A stretch of 64,000 bases of DNA from Sphingomonas quercus (GTDB lineage: Bacteria > Pseudomonadota > Alphaproteobacteria > Sphingomonadales > Sphingomonadaceae): positions 310,001 through 374,000 of the forward strand of contig NZ_JAHKRT010000003.1 of NCBI RefSeq assembly GCF_018863195.1, given 5' to 3'. The translations under genes and the position numbers were made by a program. The notes under the pieces were generated by a model that worked only from the letters and a program-made list of their open reading frames with translations, ran no database searches and was not told the origin of the DNA. Positions 53,063-64,000 of the stretch are shown here, piece by piece. Each line of letters begins with the position of its first letter. Position 1 is the stretch's first letter.

Positions 53063-54013
53063 ATGGCAGGGATGAGCATGATGGCCGGTTTGGTGACGGT
53101 TTTCGGCGGTGGCGGCTTTCTCGGGCGCTATGTCGCGCAGGAGCTGCTGCGGCGGCGCGCACGGGTGCGGATCGCCGAGCGCCGCCCGCGCGACGCATGG
53201 TTCATCAAGCCGCTGGGCGCGCTCGGCCAGACCGAGTTCGTCGCCGCCGACGTGCGCCGCCGCGAAGGCGTGATCCGCGCGGTGGACGGCTCGGACGCGG
53301 TGATCAACCTGGTCGGCATCCTCTCCGGCGATTTCCAGGCGCTCCACGTCGACGGCGCGCGCCATGTCGCGGAGGCGGCCGCGATCGCGCAGGCCGGCGC
53401 CCTGGTCCATGTCTCGGCGATCGGCGCCGATCGCGAATCGCCCTCCGCCTATGGCCGCTCCAAGGGCGAGGGCGAGGCCGCGGTGCGCGCTGCCTTCCCC
53501 GGCGCCACGATCGTGCGCCCCTCCGTTCTGTTCGGGCAGGAGGATGATTTCGTGAATCGCTTCGCCCGGATGGCATCGACCATGCCGCTGGTGCCGGTGA
53601 TCCGCGGCGGCACGCGCTTCCAGCCGGCCTGGGTGAAGGACGTCGCCGTGGCCATCGCCGAGGCCGCGCTCAATCCGGGCGCTTATGCCGGGAGGACGTA
53701 CGAGCTGGGCGGGCCCGAGGTGCTGTCGATGGCGGCGCTCAACCGGTGGGTGGCCGAGGCGATCGGACGCCATCCGCGCGTCACCGAGCTGCCCGACAGC
53801 CTCGGCGCGCTGATGGCGCGGTTCGGCTTCCTGCCCGGCGCGCCGGTGACGTGGGAACAATGGCAGATGCTGCAGCAGGACAATGTCGTCGCCGCCGGCG
53901 CGGAGGGTTTCGCGGCATTCGGCATCCAGCCCTCGCCGCTCGCCGCCGTGGCGCCGCAATGGCTGGTCAAATATCGCCGCCACGGCCGCTTCGGCCAAGA
54001 TCTCGCCGCCTGA
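53063..54013 (+). CDS. NAD(P)-binding SDR, complex I NDUFA9-subunit-like
   Basis: Atypical short-chain dehydrogenase-like protein, about 316 aa. N-terminal dinucleotide motif [20 protein letters not shown]; then [36 protein letters not shown] (Ser-Tyr-Lys positions) and a C-terminal substrate-like domain. It matches the NDUFA9-related group that binds NADPH and is linked to respiratory complex I in alphaproteobacteria; catalysis may be absent. Start: ATG 53063, with further ATGs at 53072, 53078 and 53081, so the N-terminus is uncertain by six residues. First gene of the core region. Confidence 0.8.
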   Translation: MAGMSMMAGLVTVFGGGGFLGRYVAQELLRRRARVRIAERRPRDAWFIKPLGALGQTEFVAADVRRREGVIRAVDGSDAVINLVGILSGDFQALHVDGARHVAEAAAIAQAGALVHVSAIGADRESPSAYGRSKGEGEAAVRAAFPGATIVRPSVLFGQEDDFVNRFARMASTMPLVPVIRGGTRFQPAWVKDVAVAIAEAALNPGAYAGRTYELGGPEVLSMAALNRWVAEAIGRHPRVTELPDSLGALMARFGFLPGAPVTWEQWQMLQQDNVVAAGAEGFAAFGIQPSPLAAVAPQWLVKYRRHGRFGQDLAA

Positions 54014-54023
54014 TTTGCCGGTG

Positions 54024-54821
54024 ATGTCCCTGTCGATCATCCTGCTCCTCGGCCTGGTCGAGGGGCTGACCGAGTTCATCCCGGTCTCGTCCACTGGCCA
54101 TCTGATCCTGGCCGGCGCGCTGCTCGGCTTTCAGGGCGGCGCCTCGGCGACGTTCGATATCGTCATCCAGCTCGGCGCGATCCTGGCGGTGGTGGTGGTC
54201 TATTGGCGCCGCTTCCTCGATGCCGGGCTCGGCCTCATCCGCGGCGAGGCGCAGGGCGTCGCCTTCGTGCGCAACGTCGCGCTCGGCTTCCTGCCGGTGC
54301 TGGTGATCGGCGCCATCGCCTATCCGCTGATCAAGGCCATGCTGGAATCGCCGCTGGTGGTGGCGATCGCGCTGATCGTCGGGGGCTTCGCGATCCTGTT
54401 CATCGAGCGCGTCGCCGTCCGCCACACGGTCCATAGCGTCGAGGCGATGAGCTGGCGCACCGCGATCGGCGTCGGGCTGGTGCAATGCCTGTCGATGATC
54501 CCCGGGATCAGCCGTTCGGGGGCGACGATCATGGGGGCATTGTCGATGGGCGTCGATCGCAAGACGGCGGCCGAGTACAGCTTCTTCCTTGCCATTCCCG
54601 TGATGCTCGCCGCCTCCGCCAAGGAATTGTGGGAGCAGCGCCACGCGCTCGCCGGCAGCCAGTGGAATGCCATCGGCATCGGCTTTGTGGTGTCGTTCGT
54701 GGTGGCGCTGGTGGTGATCCGCTGGTTCGTGGCGCTGGTTTCGCGCCACGGGTTCGCACCCTTCGCCTGGTATCGAATCGCCGTGGGCAGCATTGCCCTC
54801 GTCGCGCTGCTCGCTCGGTAA
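54024..54821 (+). CDS. uppP: Undecaprenyl-diphosphatase (UppP/BacA)
   Basis: Integral membrane enzyme that removes a phosphate from undecaprenyl diphosphate to recycle the cell-wall lipid carrier. Active-site motif [20 protein letters not shown] (residues about 11-30) and the second motif [16 protein letters not shown] are complete. About eight hydrophobic segments, 265 aa, normal length. It follows the SDR gene by 10 bases and is probably co-transcribed with it. Confidence 0.95.
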   Translation: MSLSIILLLGLVEGLTEFIPVSSTGHLILAGALLGFQGGASATFDIVIQLGAILAVVVVYWRRFLDAGLGLIRGEAQGVAFVRNVALGFLPVLVIGAIAYPLIKAMLESPLVVAIALIVGGFAILFIERVAVRHTVHSVEAMSWRTAIGVGLVQCLSMIPGISRSGATIMGALSMGVDRKTAAEYSFFLAIPVMLAASAKELWEQRHALAGSQWNAIGIGFVVSFVVALVVIRWFVALVSRHGFAPFAWYRIAVGSIALVALLAR

Positions 54822-54979
54822 AGGACCGCAACGGACCTATTTTTTCCCGGCAAATTCGGTGCCGCAATGCTCAAAGTGGCGAACTCCCGGGAAAGTAGGT
54901 CAGCATCTATGTCCTATAGGCCGAAAAGTGCGTGACTTCGCCCTTCGCCTATGCTTTCGCATGGGTGAAGGAGCGCGCT

Positions 54980-56428
54980 ATGGCCGGATCGAAGATGTTG
55001 TCATTTGTCCGCATGGGGCAGTCCTATCCGGACAAGCGCGCCGCGACGGACCGGCGTGACGATTTCGCCGAGATTGCCAGCAGCTTCGCGCTCGCCAAGG
55101 CTGAGGAACAGTCCTCGCGCTGCTCGCAATGCGGCGTGCCCTATTGCGCCACGCATTGCCCGCTGCACAATCACATCCCCGATTGGCTGCGCCTCACTGC
55201 CGAAGGCCGTCTGCGCGAGGCCTATGAGCTGTCCAACGCGACCTCGACCATGCCGGAGATTTGCGGCCGCATCTGCCCGCAGGATCGCCTGTGCGAGGGC
55301 AATTGCGTCATCGAATTTTCCGGCCACGGCGCCGTCACCATCGGTTCGGTGGAGAAGTTCATCACCGACACCGCGTGGGAACAGGGATGGGTGGAGCCGA
55401 TCGTGCCGGTGCGCGATCGCTCGGCCCAGTCGGTCGGCATCATCGGCGCCGGGCCGGCGGGCCTCACCGCCGCCGAATTGCTGCGCGCCGAGGGCTATGC
55501 GGTGCACGTCTATGATCGCCACGATCGCGCCGGCGGGCTGCTCACCTATGGCATTCCCGGCTTCAAGCTCGAAAAGCACATCGTCATGCGCCGCGTGCAG
55601 CGCCTCGTCGACGCGGGCATCGTCTTCCACACCGGCTTCGACATCGGCCGCGACGCCACGCTGGAGAGCTTGCGCCAGCGCCACGACGCGCTGCTCGTCG
55701 CCACCGGCGTCTACAAGCCGCGCGCGATCAAGGCGCCCGGCGTCGGCGCCCCCGGCGTGGTCAAGGCGCTGGATTATCTGATCGCGTCCAACCGCAAGGG
55801 CTTCGGCGACACCGTTCCCGAATGGGAGGATGGCAGCCTCAACGCCGCCGGCAAGCGGGTGGTGGTGATCGGCGGCGGCGATACCGCGATGGATTGCGTG
55901 CGCACCGCCGTCCGCCAGGGCGCCAGCTCGGTGAAGTGCCTCTACCGCCGCGACCGCGCCAACATGCCCGGTTCCCAGCGTGAGGTCGCCAATGCCGAGG
56001 AGGAGGGCGTCGAGTTCGTCTGGCTGTCCGCGCCCGAGGCGTTCGACGGCGACACCAGTGTCAGCGGCGTCCACGCGACGCGCATGCGGCTCGGCGCGCC
56101 GGACGCCAGCGGCCGCCGCGCGCCCGAGCCGGATCCGGACAGCGGCTTCCATCTCGACGCCGATCTGGCCATCCAGGCGCTCGGCTTCGACGCCGAGGAT
56201 CTGCCGAAGCTGTTCGCCACGCCGGAGCTGTCGGTGACGCGCTGGGGCACGCTGCGCGTCGATCGCCAGATGATGACGTCGCTGGAGGGCGTGTTCGCCG
56301 CCGGCGACATCGTCCGCGGCGCCAGCCTGGTGGTGTGGGCGATACGCGACGGCCGCGACGTGGCGACGCGCATGCACAATTTCCTGAAGCAGAAGGCCGG
56401 GGCCTCACGCGAAAAGGTGGCAGCATGA
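54980..56428 (+). CDS. gltD: Glutamate synthase small subunit (GltD)
   Basis: 482 aa, ATG 54980 after AAGGAG. N-terminal cysteine clusters CSQCGVPYCATHCPLH and CGRICPQDRLCEGNC hold the iron-sulfur centres; then an FAD motif (VGIIGAGPAGLTAAELLRAE) and an NADPH motif (VVVIGGGDTAMDCVRTAVRQ). It passes electrons from NADPH to the large subunit for glutamate synthesis. Here gltD precedes gltB, with a DUF2059 gene between them; its stop overlaps that gene by four bases. Confidence 0.93.
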   Translation: MAGSKMLSFVRMGQSYPDKRAATDRRDDFAEIASSFALAKAEEQSSRCSQCGVPYCATHCPLHNHIPDWLRLTAEGRLREAYELSNATSTMPEICGRICPQDRLCEGNCVIEFSGHGAVTIGSVEKFITDTAWEQGWVEPIVPVRDRSAQSVGIIGAGPAGLTAAELLRAEGYAVHVYDRHDRAGGLLTYGIPGFKLEKHIVMRRVQRLVDAGIVFHTGFDIGRDATLESLRQRHDALLVATGVYKPRAIKAPGVGAPGVVKALDYLIASNRKGFGDTVPEWEDGSLNAAGKRVVVIGGGDTAMDCVRTAVRQGASSVKCLYRRDRANMPGSQREVANAEEEGVEFVWLSAPEAFDGDTSVSGVHATRMRLGAPDASGRRAPEPDPDSGFHLDADLAIQALGFDAEDLPKLFATPELSVTRWGTLRVDRQMMTSLEGVFAAGDIVRGASLVVWAIRDGRDVATRMHNFLKQKAGASREKVAA

Positions 56429-57036
56429 TCCGCAACATCGCTTTCCCGCTGGCGCTGGTCTGCGCCGTGCCGGCCCTGGCCCAGACCCCTGCCGCCGCCC
56501 CCGCCGCGAGGCCCGCCGATCCGGCGACGGCGGCGCTTGCCCGCGAGCTGGTCGCCACCATGGGCCTGCGCCAGACGATGCAGGCGACAATGGATCGCAC
56601 CCTCGCCGATCTGCGCGCGGGCAACGCCATCAGCGCGCAGCTCGACCGCAATGCGAACATCCGGCTGGAGCGCGCCAAGAATCCGCAGGCCTGGGATGCC
56701 GCCATCGGCCGCATCGGCGCCAAGCAGGCGGCGATGATGCAGAAGGTGCTGACCGACATGCAGCCAGAGATCGAGGCCCGCTCGATCCAGATCTACGCCA
56801 ATAATTTCACCGCGGCCGAGTTGCGCGAGCTGCTGGCTTTCTATCGCACGCCGCTGGGCAAGAAGATCACCAGCCGCCTGCCAGAAATCTCCGCAGAGAC
56901 GACGCGCTGGGTGCAGCAGGAAATCCCGCGCCGCATCGCGCCGGCGATGCAGGCGCTCGCCCCCGAGATCCAGAAAGAACTCGCGCCGCTCCTGCCCAAG
57001 CCGCCGCAGCAGCCGGCCGGCACGCCCGCGAAATAA
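56425..57036 (+). CDS. Secreted DUF2059-family protein between gltD and gltB
   Basis: 203 aa. A signal peptide (MIRNIAFPLALVCAVPALAQ, cleavage at about 19-20) is followed by a Pro/Ala linker and a helical domain. The DUF2059 signature FTAAELRELLAFYRTPLGKK lies at about residues 132-151. Periplasmic. The start overlaps gltD (ATGA) and gltB begins 19 bases after its stop, so expression is tied to glutamate synthase; why is not apparent. Function of the family is unknown. Confidence 0.85.
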   Translation: MIRNIAFPLALVCAVPALAQTPAAAPAARPADPATAALARELVATMGLRQTMQATMDRTLADLRAGNAISAQLDRNANIRLERAKNPQAWDAAIGRIGAKQAAMMQKVLTDMQPEIEARSIQIYANNFTAAELRELLAFYRTPLGKKITSRLPEISAETTRWVQQEIPRRIAPAMQALAPEIQKELAPLLPKPPQQPAGTPAK

Positions 57037-57054
57037 TTTGAACAGGCTCCGTCG

Positions 57055-61596
<4,542 letters not shown>

Positions 61597-61616
61597 TCCG
61601 TCACGGCACATGCCCC

Positions 61617-61712
61617 GTCATGCTGAACGTGTTTCGGCATCCGCTCGACCTCAAGGCCCGTGCGCTTGTGGGACAGTGGGTGCTGAAACACCTCCGGCCC
61701 GACGGAGCATGC
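61617..61712. repeat. REP-like intergenic palindromic element
   Basis: The strings CGTCATGCTGAACGTGTTTC and GGTGCTGAAACACC enclose about 45 bases; GTTTCGGCATCC and GGGTGCTGAAAC are inverted repeats with two mismatches. Such elements with CATGCTGAA half-sites are widespread between genes in sphingomonads. It could act as an attenuator after gltB. Confidence 0.55.
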
Positions 61713-61758
61713 GCGCCGAAGACTCGCCACAGCCCGACAGACAGCATATTCGAACCCG

Positions 61759-62427
61759 ATGTGGCAGCTTTTCCAATTTCCGCTTTGTCCCTTTTCCCGC
61801 AAGGTTCGCCTGCTGCTCGGCGAAAAGGGCGTCGGCTATGAGCTGGTCCGCGAATCACCCTGGGCGCGCCGCGACGAGTTTCTCGATCTGAATCCTGCCG
61901 GCCAGACGCCGGTGATGGTCCATTCCGACGGCACCACGCTGATCGACAGCCACGCCATCTGCGAATATTTCGAGGAGACGGTGGAAAAGGCGCCGATGAT
62001 CGTCGGCCCCGCCCCTGCCCGCGCGGAGATCCGCCGCCTCGTTCACTGGTTCGACGAGCGCCTGCATGGCGAGGTCGTCGCCCCTCTGATGCGCGAGCGG
62101 ATGACCAAGCGGCTCGTCCACCGCCAGTCGCCGGACGCCGGCGCCCTCCGCGAGGCGATGAAGCAGGCCAACGCCCATCTCGATTATGTCGACTGGCTGC
62201 TCGATCACCGCCGCTGGCTGGGCGGGCCGATCCTCAGCCTTGCCGATCTCGCCGCCGCCGCCCAGCTTTCGGTCGCCGATTATCTCGGCGGGCTGGACTG
62301 GCGCGGGCATGAGCAGACGCGCTCCTGGTATTCGGTGATGAAGTCGCGCCCGGCCTTCCGCCCGCTGCTCAGCGAGCGGATGGAGGTGATCGGCCCGCCG
62401 GCCCATTATGACAAGCCGGATTTCTAG
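61759..62427 (+). CDS. Glutathione S-transferase family protein, 222 aa
   Basis: Thioredoxin-like N-terminal domain beginning MWQLFQFPLCPFSRKVRLLL, a Cys-Pro-Phe-Ser that could act as the redox or thiol site, the cis-Pro in NPAGQTPVMVHSDGTTLIDS and the DSHA contact; helical C-terminal domain with LSLADLAAAAQLSV. 222 aa fits the family. Solitary, following gltB. Confidence 0.82.
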   Translation: MWQLFQFPLCPFSRKVRLLLGEKGVGYELVRESPWARRDEFLDLNPAGQTPVMVHSDGTTLIDSHAICEYFEETVEKAPMIVGPAPARAEIRRLVHWFDERLHGEVVAPLMRERMTKRLVHRQSPDAGALREAMKQANAHLDYVDWLLDHRRWLGGPILSLADLAAAAQLSVADYLGGLDWRGHEQTRSWYSVMKSRPAFRPLLSERMEVIGPPAHYDKPDF

Positions 62428-62447
62428 ACGAAACGGGGAGAGGGAAG

Positions 62448-62864
62448 ATGTTTGCAGCGGTCGCCGCCCTGATGCTCGCCGGCAGTGCGCCGGCCGCGAC
62501 GGAGGCCGCGATCCGCGCCGCCTCCCGGGAATTCGACGATGCCCAGCTGCACGGCGACCGCGCCGTGCTTGAGCGCTATCTTGCGCCGGATTTCCTGTTC
62601 GTGCGCGGTTCCGGCAAGGTCACCGGCCGGCAGGAGTTCATCGACACCTTCGCCGGCGGCACACTGAAGCTGGAGCCGTTCACCATCGTCAACCGCAGCT
62701 TCGTCGGTCTCGGCGCGGATGCCGGGATCATGGCCGCCGAAGGCACGATGCGCGGCACCGCCAACGGCAAGCCGTTCGTCGATCATTTCCGCTTCGCCGA
62801 CACCTTCCTGCGCCGCGGCGGGCGCTGGCAGGTCGTCTATGTGCAGGTGACGCCGCTGCCGTAA
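62448..62864 (+). CDS. SnoaL/DUF4440-like (NTF2-fold) protein with signal peptide
   Basis: 138 aa. A short hydrophobic N-terminus (MFAAVAALMLAGSAPAATEA) predicts secretion. The rest is an NTF2-like fold: EFDDAQLHGDRAVLERYLAP, DFLFVRGSGKVTGRQEFIDT, and the C-terminal FLRRGGRWQVVYVQVTPLP. Such proteins bind small ligands or act as isomerases; no catalytic set can be given. Ribosome site GGGGAGAGGGA. Confidence 0.75.
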   Translation: MFAAVAALMLAGSAPAATEAAIRAASREFDDAQLHGDRAVLERYLAPDFLFVRGSGKVTGRQEFIDTFAGGTLKLEPFTIVNRSFVGLGADAGIMAAEGTMRGTANGKPFVDHFRFADTFLRRGGRWQVVYVQVTPLP

Positions 62865-62887
62865 GCGATCGGCGCGTCCAGGCGGCC

Positions 62888-63094
62888 TTAAGTAAAAATC
62901 CGCCAGACGATCGCCGCCATCACCGCCCAGAACAGGGCGAGGCCGAGCACGATCGCCGTGGCGCCGAGCCGCGCCGGGGCCGGCTGGGGATCAGGACGCA
63001 CGTCATGCAGCGGCGCGCGCGTCAGCCACGCGCCCCAGGCATCCTTGGGCGGCGAAGCGTCCGTGACGGGCTCCGGAGGTGTCCACGACTCCAT
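62888..63094 (-). CDS. Small single-pass membrane protein, 68 aa
   Basis: Pro-rich soluble N-terminal part (MESWTPPEPVTDASPPKDAW) and one C-terminal membrane helix (ATAIVLGLALFWAVMAAIVW). No recognised family. It lies 28 bases upstream of ubiG in the reverse orientation order, possibly in one transcript with it. Confidence 0.55.
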   Translation of the reverse strand: MESWTPPEPVTDASPPKDAWGAWLTRAPLHDVRPDPQPAPARLGATAIVLGLALFWAVMAAIVWRIFT

Positions 63095-63122
63095 CTTGTG
63101 AGGCTAGACGGAGTCGTGTTGA

Positions 63123-63857
63123 TCAGTCCTTAACGCGCACCGCCGTCACCAAATAATCAAGCGCGACATCGTCGGACAGCACGAAGCCGCGCGCCGGCGA
63201 GAAACCCAGGCCGCGCACATCGGTCGCCGTCAGCCCGACCCGCCCGAGCAGGCCGGTCAGCTCGTCCGGCGTCAGGAATTTCCGCCAGTCATGCGTGCCC
63301 CTGGGCACCATGCCCAGCCCCTCGCCGATGGTGATCAGCGCCAGCCGCGACAGCGGCGTGCGATTGGGCGTCGACAGGATCATCAACCCGCCCGGCGCCA
63401 GCGCCCGCGCCAGCCCGCCCACGAAGGCGGCCGGGTCGGCGACATGCTCGACCACCTCCATCGACACGACAAGGTCGAAGCGCTCGTCCTCGCCCAGCGT
63501 CTCGACGCCGCCGGCGCGGTAAGAGACGTTGAGCCCCTGCCCGTCGGCATGATGGCGGGCGACGGCGATATTCTCCGGCGCCGCGTCGAGGCCCAGCGCG
63601 TCCGCGCCGAGCCGGGCCAGCGGTTCGGTGAGCAGCCCGGCGCCGCAGCCCACGTCGAGCGCCCGGCGTCCCGCGAGCGGCCGGCGCGCACGCGGATCGC
63701 CGCCCCAATGCGCGTCCACCGCCTGGCGCAGATAGGCGAGCCGCGCCGGGTTCAGCCGATGCAGCATTGCTGATGATCCCTTCGGATCCCACCATTCGCT
63801 GGCCAGCGTCCCGAAATGGGCGGCTTCAGCGGGATCGACGGTGGTGCTTGCGTTCAT
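63123..63857 (-). CDS. ubiG: Ubiquinone biosynthesis O-methyltransferase (UbiG)
   Basis: 244 aa class I methyltransferase. N-terminal EAAHFGTLASEWWDPKGSSA is characteristic of UbiG, followed by SAM motif ALDVGCGAGLLTEPLARLGA, GLDAAPENIAVARHHA, VVSMEVVEHVADPAAFVGGL and C-terminal GTHDWRKFLTPDEL. Performs the two O-methylations of ubiquinone synthesis with S-adenosylmethionine. Divergent from the aspartate kinase gene. Confidence 0.93.
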   Translation of the reverse strand: MNASTTVDPAEAAHFGTLASEWWDPKGSSAMLHRLNPARLAYLRQAVDAHWGGDPRARRPLAGRRALDVGCGAGLLTEPLARLGADALGLDAAPENIAVARHHADGQGLNVSYRAGGVETLGEDERFDLVVSMEVVEHVADPAAFVGGLARALAPGGLMILSTPNRTPLSRLALITIGEGLGMVPRGTHDWRKFLTPDELTGLLGRVGLTATDVRGLGFSPARGFVLSDDVALDYLVTAVRVKD

Positions 63858-63936
63858 GGAAACCGGCTCATATCAGGGCGCCGCCTCGTTGCCCGACGAG
63901 CATTCCTACCGCAACAATATTTCGAGCGCACTCCCT

Positions 63937-64000
63937 ATGGCCCGTATCGTCATGAAGTTCGGCGGCACCTCGATGGCCGGGATCGAGCGCATCCGGAATG
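63937..64000 (+). CDS. lysC: Aspartate kinase, 5' end only
   Basis: The first 21 codons, MARIVMKFGGTSMAGIERIR, include the conserved KFGGTS phosphate-binding motif of aspartate kinases, which phosphorylate aspartate at the head of the lysine, threonine and methionine pathway. The gene runs off the window. Confidence 0.85.
   Translation, partial: MARIVMKFGGTSMAGIERIRN

Overview
The window is GC-rich chromosomal DNA of an alphaproteobacterium, most likely a sphingomonad (Sphingomonas/Sphingobium-like). I infer this from the style of the core genes at the right end (uppP, gltD/gltB, ubiG, start of an aspartate kinase gene) and from the TonB-dependent receptor and small hypothetical proteins. 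No rRNA operon and no CRISPR array were seen. One tRNA gene is present.

Layout. Bases 1-18,300 are mosaic accessory DNA. They hold small hypothetical genes, a 5'-truncated Crp/Fnr regulator facing a 5'-shortened metallo-beta-lactamase-fold gene, a two-gene unit of nucleotidyltransferase plus pentapeptide/ion-channel protein, a beta-helix protein, a methyltransferase, a large RHS protein with a small ACP-like partner gene, a decayed hybrid histidine kinase, a CDP-alcohol phosphatidyltransferase and a TraB/GumN protein. Bases 18,340-37,571 are a coherent organosulfur-scavenging region: a TonB receptor, a divergent Ssu-type ABC importer with two flavin monooxygenases and a nitroreductase, three paralogous DszB-like desulfinases, a DszA-like monooxygenase, a class II aldolase-like protein, an SfnR-like sigma-54 activator and a heterodimeric ABC exporter. 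Bases 37,600-52,860 are a second accessory stretch ending at an integrase beside tRNA-Leu(CAG). It carries two ATP-grasp genes with a Lys/Glu-repeat protein, an HxlR/VOC/glutathione-S-transferase detoxification cluster, and remnants of integrases, IS21 and a phage tail gene. From 52,867 to 64,000 the DNA looks like conserved core genome.

How the genes work together. Four -24/-12 (sigma-54) promoters lie in the organosulfur region: before the TonB receptor, on both strands of the 27.1-27.3 kb divergent gap, and before the 29.7-37.6 kb operon. Each is accompanied by a pair of similar 19-bp sites exactly 31 bp apart, placed 51, 51, 41 and 31 bp from the -24 element. I read these as binding sites of the sigma-54 activator encoded at 28.4 kb, which makes the whole region one regulon: outer-membrane uptake, inner-membrane import, flavin-dependent oxidation and desulfination. 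The best candidates for undescribed biology are this regulon with its three desulfinase paralogues, the double ATP-grasp/KE-repeat operon, and the nucleotidyltransferase/ion-channel pair.
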